Numbered from the stretch's first letter, positions 37,292 to 49,699 are shown. The stretch is DNA of 64,000 nt from Megamerina dolium (GCA_963854835.1 OY978526.1:47087140-47151139), one strand, 5' to 3'. Made by a program: numbers and translations. Notes: a model not told the origin generated them from the sequence alone.

Positions 37292-37656
37292 GTATCTTAG
37301 CATACTTAGCGTCTATTTTCAATTTTGAAGATGGGCTCATCTACAAAATTGACGTTTTTTCCAATTTAATTCTCGAGTGTGCTTCATAATGTATTTGTAA
37401 TAGAAATAAGTGATGTTAATTACATATGAAGAAAAAAATGAAGCTTACACTGTATTAAACATATTTGCATATCGGGTTTGCCTTGAAAATATATATGTGT
37501 AGTATTTAATATATTTTTAAATTAATAATGCTACGAAGTATATTTTACAGTTAAATTTCTTTACAACATGTGAAAGTTGTAAAACTTCCTGCTACGAAAT
37601 AAAACTCTTAAGTGTATTTTAAACTTTAAATTTTTGTTCAATATTAAATATATATG
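37292..37656. other. Unassigned intergenic or intronic DNA
   Basis: AT-rich; nothing recognised. Confidence 0.45.
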
Positions 37657-38616
37657 TATAAGGTCTGGTAAAAAGAAATCCATCATTTTTGCATTAAATT
37701 GAAGATTTTATTTAGCATAGTTAGAATGATCCGATTTAGGTCCAATATGCACCGTTTTGTTCGATAACTTTTTACCATTTTGAAGGTAATTTCATAATGC
37801 CACTCTCATACAAACCCACGTCCCTATTGGCAAAAAACTGGGACAGTCGATTTTCACAAGCTTCTCTTGAGGCGAATTTTTCACCAGCAAAATCACTTGC
37901 CTTAGACAGGAACAGATAGAAATCACTTGTTGCCAGACTATTAGGTGGATGCATAAAAACCTCCCAACCAAGCTCCCGGAGCTTCTGGCGAGTCACTATC
38001 GATGTGTGTGGCCTGGCGTTGTCCTGATAAAACACAATTCCACTCTTTTTGGCCAAAGCTGGCCGCTTCTGTGCTATCGCTTCCTTCAGACGGTCCAATT
38101 GTTGGCAGTACAGGTCCGAATCAAGAGTTTGGCCGTAGGGGAGCAGCTCATAGTAGATGATTCCCTGCCAATTCCACCAAACACATAGCAAAACCTTCCT
38201 GACCGTCATCCTGGCTTGACCACCGCATGTGCCGGCTCACCGCGATTCGTCACGACCGTTTTCGCTTGATGTTGTCGTAAGTGACCCACTTTTCCTCACC
38301 AGTAACCATCCGCTTCAGAAATATATCGATTTTGTTGCGATTCAGCAGCGATTCGCAGATGGAAATTCGGTCCATGAGGTGGCACTCATACATCGAGCTT
38401 CTTTTTGTACCCAGCCTTATTTAAATGGTTCCAAACGGTTTTTTGTGCAATTTTTAGCTGCTGAGCAATAGAAACAGTGCTTACATGACAGTCAGACTCG
38501 ACGATTTCCATTATTTTATCGATATTTAGAACAATTGGCCTTCCAGAGCGTGGTGCATCTTTGACATCGTAACGGAATTGACTGGAACGGAATCCACGAA
38601 ACCAAAATTGCACTGT
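37657..38616 (-). pseudogene. mariner-like transposase, 5'-truncated, with stops
   Basis: The minus strand reads FRGFRSSQFRYDVKDAPRSG, then DKIMEIVESDCHVSTVSIAQ..TVWNHLNKAGYKKKLDV (helix-turn-helix), a degraded stretch containing MVTGEEKWVTYDN, then VLLCVWWNWQGIIYYELLPY, VFYQDNARPHTS (second catalytic Asp), LGWEVFMHPP and ENRLSQFFANRD..YESGIMKLPSKW. The first catalytic Asp (normally TGDEKW) is Glu here, TSDFY replaces the usual APSDYHLF context, and SKW is followed directly by TAA, ahead of a KVIEQNGAYW remnant. The N-terminal ~50 residues and that inverted terminus are missing. A different mariner group from those at 7361 and 24728. Confidence 0.85.
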
Positions 38617-39035
38617 AAATTTATGGCTGTTACAGTATCAGAACCATAAATACTATAATGGATTTATTATTACTACACCTGATTTTGAGGAAGAGAATTA
38701 AAAATAGTGATTGCTTGTATTCTGACTGCTGCTTCCCGCTTGGTAGCATAAACAAGCGCTGATGTCCATCGCATCCTATAACACACTTTCTAATTGTCGG
38801 CATTTTTCCTTTTATCTAAATTAAAAGAAAAACAGCAATTTAAATAAATTGCTATGAAGTATAATCAAAACGAAAATTTGCATAAAACCGCTCTGTAAAT
38901 ATCAAATGAAAATTATGGTGCAAAACAATAGTTATTACCTCATCTATTTAGTCTTACTTGTATGTTGGTGGTTAGAATAGATGATTTCAGTTTTTGATTG
39001 CTCAAACGATATATTTGTTGTTGATGTTAGAAATT
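38617..39035. other. Intergenic DNA with a short Cys-containing open frame (minus, 38801 downward)
   Basis: On the minus strand from an ATG at 38803 the reading is MPTIRKCVIGCDGHQRLFML, then PSGKQQSEYKQS. C-x3-C followed by a LFxLP-like turn recalls the start of THAP zinc fingers, but the second Cys/His pair is not convincing. Confidence 0.25.
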
Positions 39036-39400
39036 GGGTGCCGTAGCTCAGTGGTTAGTGTGTTCGCCTTCTGATCTGTACGTCGTGGTTCAATACCCGG
39101 CTGATGCATAACAAATTTAATATCGAAAAGATTTTTCTTTCGAACGGTACCCACCTGTCGGCAAGCAATTGGCAATTTTTCCGACAGTAACAACTTGCCA
39201 TGAAAAAGCTTCTAAAAAGAACTCTGTGACAAAGCTCAGAAAAAGTGATGTCACAAGTGTTCTGCCGTTCGGAACCGGCTAAAATAAGTAGGTCCATTCT
39301 AATACTGTCCAAATTTAAGACGCACAACAGTAATGGAAGAGAAGCTCGGCCAATGAGCCCTTTGGGGCTTTAAGTGCCACATATTTATTTTTTATTTTTT
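39036..39400 (+). repeat. tRNA-derived SINE, copy S4 (full length)
   Basis: GGTGCCGTAGCTCAGTGG head, B-box-like GTGGTTCAATACCC, a body nearly identical to S2, and the TTTAAGTGCCACATATTTAT tail. Confidence 0.9.
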
Positions 39401-39676
39401 TATGTTAGAAATTCAAAATAAGAAATCTCCAAAAAGAACACTTTCTCGGCAGTCAGTTTTGGTTGTTGTTAGCTATAGCAATCACGCCGTTGTTACTAGC
39501 AAAACCTCGAACCACCCAACAATATAAATGGCTACAATCTTCACCAACCAAAAAGTTGGATCGGATAATTAGTGTTTCGAGTTTTCTATTGTAATCAGCA
39601 ACGAATCCGAATCCGAATCCATCCAGTAATAAAAAAAAAGTGGTCTAACAACCGCATTATTATTGATATTTATGTT

Positions 39677-41271
39677 TATACCCTGCATAATGCAACATGC
39701 ATGGTATATTCATTTCGGTCAGATGTTTGTGTCCACTTGAAGGAATCTCCGGAGATATAGACATGGATATATATTCGTGATCACCGTCGATTAAATTTTC
39801 GATTTAACGATGTCCGTCCGTCCGTCCGTCCGTCCGTCCGTCCGTCTGTGTGTCACCTGGCTGGTTCGCACGATAACTTGAGTAAATATTGAGCTATTTC
39901 GACGAAATTTGGCACAAGTAATGCCAATGGGTATGATCGGTCAATAGTCACGCCCACACCAAGCATTCAAAGCGACTAACCTCGAAATTTTCAAAATTTT
40001 TAACTAGCTTTAACTCACATAATATACCACTTGGGACAACAATATTTGGCACATGAAGTTATATTATACTACTATATAACCTCGCCAAAAGTGGGTTAGC
40101 CACGCCTACTTTCTAGCGTAGCTCCCATATAAAGTGTCTGTACTTCTTTTAAATTGAAACAGCTGTAACTTCTACAATCTTCTGTCTAGAATAACCATAA
40201 TTGACACTTAGATTAACATGGCAGCGAAAAATAATATGGCACAAAATCAGTGTGCCACGCCCACTCCTTTTTGGGTCTGCCATACAAAGTTGCGGAAATT
40301 AAAAAAAATTTTACCGGTTATAACTTGCAAACTAATCAGCGTAGAATAACGAGATTTAAGGTGTGGATTAGTATTGTACGAGCAATTAGGCTCACAGAAA
40401 ATGGGCGCACCACGCCCACTGTTTATTGTAGCCCCATACAAATTTTAAATTGAAACAGCTGTAACTTCGGCAATCTTCTGCCTAAAATAACCATAATTGA
40501 CACTTACATTAATATCGTAGTCGGTAATAATCTGGCAGAAAATCAGTGTGCCACGCCCACTTATTATTGGGGCTCCCATACAAAGTTGAGAAAATTAAAC
40601 AAAAATTTTAACCGCCATAACTTACAAACTATTCATCGTAGGACAACCAGATTGAAGGTGTAGATTAGTATTGTAAGAGCAAATATATCCACAAGAAATG
40701 GGTTAGCCACGCCCATTGTTTTTAGTGGCTCCCATACAGAATGACTGAATTTCTTTTAAATTGAGATAGCTGCAGCTTCTGCAATCTTCTGTCTAGAACA
40801 ATCATAATTAATACTTAGGTTAATATGGTAGTTGTACATAATCTGGCAAAAAATCAACATGCCACGCCCACTTCTTAATGGGGTTATCATACAAAGTTGC
40901 GAAAATTTTAAAAAATTTAAACCGCTATAACTTACGAACTATGCAACGTAGGACAAACAAATTTAAGGTGTGGATTATTATTGAAAAATTAATTGGATTT
41001 ACAAGAAAGAGGTAAGCCACGCCAACTTTTTATAAAGCTCCCATACTAAGTCTCGGAATTATCTTTAAATTAGCCCTTTTAGAACTCTCACAACATACAA
41101 GATACTTCGTCAAAGTTAACCATATTTCGGGTGTAAATTAGTAGTATATGCAAAAATTGTTTCTCAAAAAGTGGAAATAAAAGAAAAAGATGGATATTCG
41201 AGTAAACTTTTTATATATAAATCTACATATGCAGGGTATAATTTGGTCGGCCCCAGCCGACTGTAAGGAGA
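39677..41271 (+). repeat. mini-me/HINE-like repeat, copy F (complete ends)
   Basis: TATACCCTGCATAATGC head after a T run, GTCC tract (39811-39850), about four monomer pairs, and the 3' hairpin GTCGGCCCCAGCCGAC with TGTAAGGAGA. It stops 14 bp before the next element. Confidence 0.82.
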
Positions 41272-41285
41272 TTTTTTTATTTTAT

Positions 41286-42677
41286 TATACCCTGTATAAT
41301 GTAATATGCAAGGTATATTCATTTCGGTCAGATATTTGCAACCACTTGAAGGAATCTCCGTAGATATAGAAAATTATATATATTCGATAACTTGAGCAAG
41401 TATTGAGCTATTTTGACGAAATTTGGCATAAGTAACCTATGATCCAAGAGTACGGAGGGAATTGATATTGGGCATGATCGGTTAATAGCCACGCCCACAC
41501 CAAGCATTCAAAGCGACTAAGCTCGGAATTTTCAAAATCTTTAATTTGCTATAACTCGCTTTATATACCATCTGGGACAACCATATTTGGCACATAGCGT
41601 TACATTATACTGCTACATAACTTTACTAGAAATAGGCGAGCCACGCCTACTTTTTATTGTAGCTCCCATACAAAGTGTCTGTACTTCTTTTAAATTGAAA
41701 CAGCTGTAACTTCTACAATCTTCTGTCTAGAATGATCATAATTAATACTTAGATTAATATGGTAGTTGTACATAATCTGGCAAAAAATCTACATGCCCAC
41801 TTCTTATTGGGGCTCCCATACATATTAACCTAAGTATTAATTATGATTGTTCTAGACAGAAGATTGTAGAAGCTGCAGCTATCTCAATTTAAAAGAAATT
41901 CAGTCATTCTCTATGGAAGCCACTATAAACAATGGGCGGGCTGGCCCATTTCTTGTGAGTATATTTGCTCTTACAATAGTAATCCACACCTTAAATCTGG
42001 TTGTTCTACGCTGAATAGTTTGAAGTTATGGCGGTTAACATTTTTTTTAATTTCCGCAACTTTGTATGGGAGCAGTAATAAGAAGGGCGTGGCACGCTGA
42101 TTTATTGCCAGATTATTTCCGACTACTATATTAACCTAAGTGTAAATTATGATTGTTCTAGACGGAAGGATGCAGAAGTTACAGCTGTTTCAATTTAAAA
42201 GAAGTATAGACACTTTGTATGGGAGCTACAATAAAAAGTGAGCGTGGCTCGCCCATTTTTGGCAAGATTATGTAGTAGTATATTATAACTCTATGTGCCA
42301 AATATTGTTGTCCCAGATGGTATATTAAGTGAGTTATAGCAAATTAAAGGTTTTGAAAATTCCGAGGTTAGTCGCTTTGAATGCTTGGTGAGGGCGTGGC
42401 TATTAACCGATCATGCCCAATATCAATTCCCTCCGTACTCTTGGATCATAGGTTACTTATGCCAAATTTCGTCAAAATAGCTCAAGTTATCGTACGAACC
42501 AGCCAGGTGACAGACAGACAGACGGACGGACGGACGGACGGACATCGTTAAATCGAAAATTTAAGCGACGCTCCTCACGAATATATATCTATATCTATAT
42601 CTCCGGAGATTCCTTCAAGTGGTCACAAACATCTGACCGAAATGAATATACCTTGCATATTGCATTATGCAGGGTAT
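41286..42677. repeat. mini-me/HINE-like fold-back element, copy G
   Basis: Both outer ends are the TATACCC head: the left arm (41286 to about 41824) reads head-inward on the plus strand, the right arm (about 41825-42677) is the inverted counterpart ending CATTATGCAGGGTAT. The hairpin end is absent. The arms differ in length because the right arm retains an extra pair of monomers and the GTCY tract (42510-42545), while the left arm has lost the tract. Confidence 0.8.
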
Positions 42678-43764
42678 GAAGACATAAAAAATACATTTTT
42701 ATTCGTTTTCATTCAGTTGACCTTCATGAAATTTACTTTTATTTTTAAGTTGAAGCATTTCTTATCGAACAAAAAAGAATCATATAAGAGCAGTTCTGTT
42801 AGTACAATATATTGTATTCATATGGGATATTTATTCTAGTTCGAAATAAGATCCAATCAATATGTAAACCAAAGTAAAGTGTGGAGTTAAAACTAAACTT
42901 TATCCTAAATTATTTTCATTTTAGCAGAGATCGCACACATATTACAACTTATATTCAAATCACACCAAATATAAACCTTTTCAAAATACACTGAATATAC
43001 ATAAATCCTGAAGTTATACGAAATGCTTTCGGTTGACCAAATAAAAACCATAACAATTTACTACCACACACATGCCACTCTTGTAGTGTTTAAAATTATT
43101 AATTATATACCAATATAGTAAAAAATGGGTGAAAATATAAAAACACGTACTATCTGGCTGGTATTTCATACGTATGCGATCTACCATTCCCACGTAAACT
43201 ATCTGCTTATTCTCACATACCGTAGATATGGAGTATATTATAGCATTCCATTCACAATAGGTACTTATGTACTCAGCGTACACAGGTGCTTCTTTTGACG
43301 CTTTGTTTGTTATGATAATATTTTTTAATGCTTTACTTTTTCCATATCTTTTCCAAAATTCTTCTTTCTCCTCTCTCGGCCTACTTTGGGAGAAAAAAAT
43401 TTAATATTTCAGGGATTAAGTTTTCATTGCAGCTGCTTTCATAAGGGATTAAATAAATGACAACGACCATTTTGTTTGTTAGCAAATACACAAAAGTATT
43501 CACTGTAATACATACATAAATATATAAGGTGAGTTTCACCTTAAATCATTTCACGGATTATATGTATTTTTCATATCCTTTTTTGAAGAGGCATGTAAAC
43601 TGGGAAAAATTTATTAAAAATTCAGCAAATTATGTTGCAGAAGTTGATTAAAGTTGAATTTATTTTCAAATAAATATTAAAAAGAAGAAATATGAAATAT
43701 GAGTCCTTTTTTTATTTATCCACACTGCCCGCGAGACCATCAATATATTGAAGAAAGATTATAT
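42678..43764. other. Unassigned intergenic DNA
   Basis: AT-rich; no gene recognised. Confidence 0.5.
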
Positions 43765-44090
43765 CCAGCTTTAGCTCATTTTTTAGTGCATTGGCCTTCT
43801 GGATTCAATCACCGACTGCAGCACAAGTTTAATATCGGAAATATTTTTCTTTCTTTTTGCGGCTGTAAAAATTTGCCACGAAACGCTTTTCAAAGAGCTC
43901 TGTGAAAAGCTTTGAAAAAGCGATGTCACAAAGGTTCCTATTTATATTAGTTCTTCAGGACTGGCTAATATAAGTAGGTCCCTTCTAATACTGTCCAAAA
44001 AATTAACACGCACCATAGTACTGGAAGAGAATCTCGGCCAAAGGGCTTTTTCGGAGCTTATAAGTGCCACATAATTATTTTTTAGTTTTT
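43765..44090 (+). repeat. tRNA-derived SINE, copy S5 (decayed head)
   Basis: The head is degraded (TTTAGCTCATTTTTTAGTG, part of the anticodon-side region deleted). The body and the tail AGTGCCACATAATTATTTT are clear. Confidence 0.8.
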
Positions 44091-45944
44091 AACATATTTC
44101 CATTTTATTCCCGGCAGATCATCGCTTGAAAGACTTATTGAATTTGACGCGGCCGGGCTTGCAACTGATGACTCACAAATAACCAATACAGAAACCAACT
44201 GGAAACTTTTATTGTGCTTGTTAAACACATAGGTACTATACTTCATAATTTCCTTCCTGGTTTCTGCATTTGAAGTATAGTTGTTATCATTTAGATCCAT
44301 AGTATTGCTGCTATTGTGCACTGCATCTGAAGAGGTAATAACAATATTTACTTTATCAGCCCGTTCACAACTTTTCTCCTCATCACTTCAACTTTCCTGC
44401 CACTCTTCCAACTGCCTGTAAATTCAGTGTTGTGTTCAATTTCTGCCTGTCTGCTTTTATAAAATAAAGGAATCGACAACTGACAAATGTACCAAAAGGA
44501 ACATCATAGCTCATATCGTATGTGTATTACCATACACATAATATCAACAGACGAAGAAGAATTAATTACGCAAAAGCTTGCCTTTGACCGTTTGGGCAGT
44601 CCTTAATGGATTAAAAGGTATTTTAGCAAAATCCTCTATTTTGTCCTGTGCTTGCTTCAAAACATTTTGTGGATATATATTAGTATGTTAGAAGCTAAGA
44701 ATATTTAAGGACATTGTACATATTTTCATTTAAAATGAGCAGTTGAGCATGCGTTCGTAGCGAAACGAAAACAAGACATAGGGATAGTGACCATAATGTC
44801 AACTGAACTTAGCAAAGTTTGCCATTTCATATTGTGCAATTTAGTCGTTTCGAGTTGAACTAAATTGTCGTCTGCCGTCCTGTTGTAGAAACTTAAAATT
44901 TAATTCGCTTGGATTAGCACAAGAATCGATATAATGGCATACCTCGCGATTTGGGAGATAATTTGGTTGGATCATACATGGTAACCCATAACATTCATCA
45001 ATAGGTCAGTGCCCAACTCGTCCATGAAATACATCGAAAAAATAAAAGTAAATAAAGTATTGTCATACTTTCCTTATGTAGTAACACTAAGTATACAGGC
45101 TTTTTATATATACCACCTATAATATTATTTTAATGAATGTAAATGATATACACAAGGAAACAAAAACCCGAAAATAAAAAAGAAAAAAAAAAATAAATGA
45201 TAATATACATACATATTCACAATATACACAAAGTACTCCAAGCCCAATGCTTATATTTATGTGCTATACTTGTTTGTGTGTACATATAAAGATATATTAT
45301 GGCCAGAGTAGCAGTGGCGTTATGCTTTCAAAGAAGGTTAATTTATAGTTGTTGCCTCATTCAAACTTTTCCATTTGAAATAGCCTCGTGAGAGTTTACT
45401 TTACTATATATCAAAAACATAGTACTCAGCACTATAAAATAAATTGTTATTGTAGATGACAACATATTCTCATATGTTTACGTAAAATAATATTCGTAAA
45501 TCTTTTTCCCCACATATGTATCATTTTGGTAATTCTAAATGGGATTCTCTATTTCAATTGTTATTCACGAAATCTGATGTATATATTATAAATGAATTAA
45601 TAAAATTTAAATAAGCATCACAATGTAGCAATTGTGTGTGCATGTAATGCAATAGAATTTATTGTGGTAATTATTATACAGCAGCTCTTGCATAAATAAC
45701 GTGTAGCCATAACAACATATTAGCATAAAATTCAGAGTGTTTTACTATTATTCATATATTTAACTTTAATAATTATGAATGTTTAAAATTCAAATAATTT
45801 TATATATATTAATGTAAATGCCACATTGATTGGTGAACATCCAGGGTGAAATCGAAAATGAAAACTTTGGTGCATATTCATAGTCGTTTTTAGTCGCAGC
45901 CTAAGCATATACTTTATTTAAGCTACTATGTAAGTCATTCATAA
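44091..45944. other. Intergenic DNA with one longer minus-strand open stretch (44424-44085)
   Basis: On the minus strand an open frame reads RQLEEWQES-stop-SDEEKSCERADKV, then SSDAVHNSSNTMDLNDNNYT and onward to SLSSDDLPGIKWKYVKN: acidic, Ser/Asn-rich, about 110 codons with one internal TGA. I do not recognise it. The rest of the 1.85 kb is AT-rich and featureless. Confidence 0.35.
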
Positions 45945-46499
45945 ACGATAAAGGTACTTGTTTACCTATTAAAATTAATGGGCAAATAATTCCACAGCAT
46001 TCTCATGTTAAATATCTTGGCATTCATGTAGTGTTAATTAGTGTCATTGCACTGGTTGTTGAATAAAAACTCCAAACAAAGTTTGGAGAATAAAGTCCTG
46101 ATACACAAATTAATAATAAAACCAATTTGGACATATGGCATTTAAATGTGGAGCAGTGCATCACCATCAAACGTTGAAAAGCTGCAAAGGGTGCAATCAA
46201 AAATACTTAGAACCATCACAAGAACACCATGATACGTCAAAAACTGCAATATACACAGAGATTTAAATATACCATCAGTCAAATGGAATATCACATTAAC
46301 CCACTCACAAGAAACAAGAAATTAGAGAGCAACTAAGTTAAGCAATATCTGTATATAATTTTTTATATTCTTTGATTTACAAATAGTTTTGAGCACTGGC
46401 AAAGAACTCTAAATATTTTACCATTAAGGTTTGATCACTTATTGTTAGTTTCGTCAAAGAAAGATCCAATAAAAACTGAAGATGAAAAAAAAAAAATAA
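45945..46499 (+). pseudogene. Jockey-type LINE 3' end, decayed
   Basis: The plus strand gives TCLPIKINGQIIPQHSHVKY, LGIHV, LENKVLIHKLIIKPIWTYGI, then SASPSNVEKLQRVQSKILRT and NCNIHRDLNIPS, which follow the complete jockey ORF2 C-terminus in order with frameshifts. A 3' UTR with CTTATTGTTAGTTTCGTC, an AATAAA-like signal (CCAATAAAAACTG) and a poly(A) run (46488-46499) closes it. Older than the 6089 copy. It ends 28 bp before the hAT target duplication. Confidence 0.8.
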
Positions 46500-46534
46500 A
46501 CGATGTAGGATTGGCTTATCTGGTTAGTTGCAAC

Positions 46535-49500
46535 TAGAGATGAGCGCCATGCGTGAATTTCTCCGTGACACGGTGTGTCACGGAAATTCACGTGTGAACG
46601 TGATTGATATTTTAAGTAAATCACGAAAATTTCGTGAATGGGCGTGACTAAAATTTATTCATGCGTAAACGTGCGTGAGCATTATTCATCGGTATGGTCA
46701 ACATATTTTCCCCTCACTAAAGGTTAAGTTGGCATTACTGTAATTCGCTTGAATACAGTTATCCCGAAATTCAGTTCAATTTGTGAAATCAGTTTCTGGC
46801 GTGCAAAAATTTGCATATTGGCAATCAAAATATTTTAAGCGAATTTTGAAGAATATAAGTGTTTATTTAAGCGTTTGCGTACTGGTGAGTAAAACAATTA
46901 AGCTTAAAATTCCGGTTGTGCCAGTTGAGCGAAAAAAATTTCTGCACAAAGTAAAACAGCACCCGTGTCAGTGAAACATTTATATCCATAGGTAACAATG
47001 AGTGGATTTAAAAAGAAACTCGAAATTGAAAGGGATTTAAAGAAAAATCCGGAAGATCATCGCTACAAATTTGCTACGCCAAGCAAATCCAGAAGCGATG
47101 TTTGGACAAGATTTAAAATTATAATTTTCGAAGACAAGTGTGAAAATTTCGCGCAGTGCAATATATGCAAAGACATTCTGACGTATTCAACAAAAGTTGA
47201 CACGGGTAGTCTTCTGAGACATAAATGTTCAGCGGTGTTGCAACCAGGTGCCAATCAGCGTACGATTACTGACTTTGGCGTGAAGAAAATTTCGGAGAAA
47301 ACCAAACAATCACTTATTAAAGCACAAATAAAATTTATAACCGGAGATTTAAGACCCCTCAGTGTTACAGAAGGTGAGTGGTATTTTAAATAAGAAATTT
47401 ATTCTGAGGGCACTTAAAGTGGGGAGTAAGATTCAGTTTATTTATGAAAACTTGAAAATATACGAATGGTGCCCATATTTATATGTATGCATATCGTTGA
47501 ATTACAAATGCAAATAAGATTTTTTGACACATATACATATTGTTAAAATTTAAAAATATGTAAAGTACATCATGCATATTTTGCGCATTTTATGAAGCAT
47601 TGTTAAATAAGATTTGTTTGATTACGATCAAAATTTATTGATTTTATTAAACTTGTCACTTTTTCAGATGAATAAAAAAGCTTTCGAACGGTGTATGAAG
47701 CATAATGGTTTTCAAAAATGCTCAATGTTTAATTGGGATGTAAAAACAAAATTTTGAAATTTTATTATTTTTTATGGATTTTGTGTGAAACTAGATTTTT
47801 TAGTTAAGACTCGCATTAGTGCTTCTTATAAGCAATTTGTTTTCAAATGTTTTTTTGTATCATAATTGTTGTTTCAGGAGATGGTTTTAAGCAGCTTGCT
47901 CAAACTTTGATTGACATTGGAGCAAAATACTGAAACCAGAACGTGGAAGATATTTTATCGACCAGGCGAAGTCTTGTCCGAACATCTATACCTGCTGAAT
48001 ACAAGCAAATAAAAAGTGATTTGGAAGTGATTCTAAAGACCAATAATTTGTCATTTACAACCGATATGTGGACAGATGAGTATAGTCAGAGAAGCTTTTT
48101 GACGCTTACTGCGCATTATATTATTGATGATTTTAAATTAAAAACTAATGTCTTAGGGACCTGAGAATTTTTGCTTGGTAAAAAAACAGGGACAAAAATT
48201 TACGGCTGTTTTGAGGAAATCTTAAGGGATTTTAAAATTGAAAATAAAATTTCAGCAATTGTTATTGTAACAGACAATGGCGCCAATGTTGTAGCTGCGT
48301 TTAGGAATTACAAAAGGCTGTCGTGTGCATGCCATAATTTAAATTTAGTTATGTCTGATGTTTTAGAAAAAGGGGAAATCCGTGAACTATCCGAATTGAT
48401 AGACGCTTCAAAAAAGCTTGTAAGCTACTTTAAGCATTCAGAGCTTAATAACAAATTATCTACATCTTTGAAGCAACATATAAAAACGCGGTGGAATTCA
48501 TTGTTTATAATGTTGTCAAGCATTCAGGAAATGGAGCATGAGATTCAACAACTGCTAATAGAAAGGCATGAACTTCATAAAATGTCCTCAGTAAATTCAA
48601 ATTTATTAGAGAAATTACTGGAATTTCTGATTCCTTTCAAATGTTGCTCTGAAAACTTAAGCGGGGAATTATATCCAACTATACACGAATATGTTTTGTG
48701 GTATAAAAAACTTATAAAACAGTGTGAGGTCAATGCGTCTGATTCCGAAGTCATTGCCGAGTTGAAAAGAAATACTGAACTATCTTTAAATAAAAGGTTT
48801 CAGCCAAGTTCAGTTCACTACTTGGGGTTATTTCTAAATCCTCCGTATAAAAAGCTTCAATTCTTACCTCAAGAGCAACGCGAACATATAATATTCACTG
48901 CAAAAGCAATGCTCGAAGATAACGTAGAAAGCAAACCGAAAAGTAGCGTTAATCATGATGTCAATTTTGAAATATTAAATGATTCTCCCTCTACTTCCAA
49001 AAGGGTTAAAACACATACATCTTTCGATGAATTTAAAGATAATGTAAATGATTCTCAAGTTTCGCTTAGTGAAGCAATTGATTGTGAAATACAGCTTTAT
49101 TTGAACAAGACCATTAAGGAGAGTTGTGATGATGTTTTAAAGTTTTGGGAGACAGCCACAGATTTTCCATTTTTGAGAAGCCTTTCAAGGCAAATATTAA
49201 ATATACCAGCTAGCTCTGCAACTAGCGAACGAGTTTTTTCTGTTTCTGGCAGAATTTTAGAAGAACGACGAACACGACTGCTCGGTGAAAACCTTCACAA
49301 AATATTATTTTTAAATAAAAATATGAACTAATGTTAAGATATCTTATATAATGTACATAAGCAATTAGTACCTATGCATAATAATAATTTTGTATAACAT
49401 TTTCTGTGAAATATGGAATATATGTACATTGTACAAATCTTACACTAAAAGCATTTTAATAGTGAATTTTTAATGTGTAGCGAAATTCGTGAAAAGGCGT

Positions 49501-49653
49501 GCGTGAACGTGCTTGAATAAAAAAACTGGCTTCGTGAGCATGCGTGAACGTGAGCCAAATTTAAAAAAAAAATCATAAGCGTGCGTGATTTTAAAAATTG
49601 CTTATGTAAGCATGCGTGAACGTGAGTGAATTTCACTCACGCGCCCATATCTA
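46535..49653 (+). mobile_element. hAT transposon, structurally complete (3.1 kb)
   Basis: Terminal inverted repeats TAGAGATGAGCGC (46535) and its counterpart TAGATATGGGCGC (complement, ending 49653) are flanked by a perfect 8-bp target duplication GTTGCAAC (46527-46534, 49654-49661). The duplication fits the hAT preference nTnnnnAn. Both subterminal regions carry repeated GCGTGAACGTG-type motifs (46590-46680, and 49490-49625 in several copies), typical of hAT transposase-binding sites. The interior encodes a single transposase with one intron. Confidence 0.95.
46998..49331 (+). pseudogene. hAT transposase (Hermes/hobo-like), intact except two UGA codons
   Basis: Exon 1 is 46998-47373, with donor GAAG/GTGAGT. 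Exon 2 starts at 47878 after TTGTTTCAG and joins in phase. The product would be 609 aa, close to Hermes (612 aa). Residues ~50-80 form a BED-type zinc finger (CNIC..SLLRHKC). GDLRPLSVTEG/DGFKQLAQTL bridges the splice. The RNase H-like core has TTDMWTDE (first Asp), VTDNGANVV (second Asp), the CACHNLN motif in the insertion region, and ATSERVFS (catalytic Glu, about residue 576) in the C-terminal dimerisation domain, ending in LFLNKNMN. In-frame TGA codons at 47931-47933 and 48162-48164 interrupt it; nothing else is broken. It would act in the nucleus on the element's termini. Confidence 0.9.
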
Positions 49654-49699
49654 GTTGCAACTAAATATTTAGTAACAGCATGAGTCGTTACTAAGTCGA

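Noticed and set aside
47931..48164. Programmed UGA readthrough or selenocysteine in the hAT transposase
   Set aside because: hAT transposases are not known to use it and no downstream structure was evident; simple nonsense mutation is more likely.
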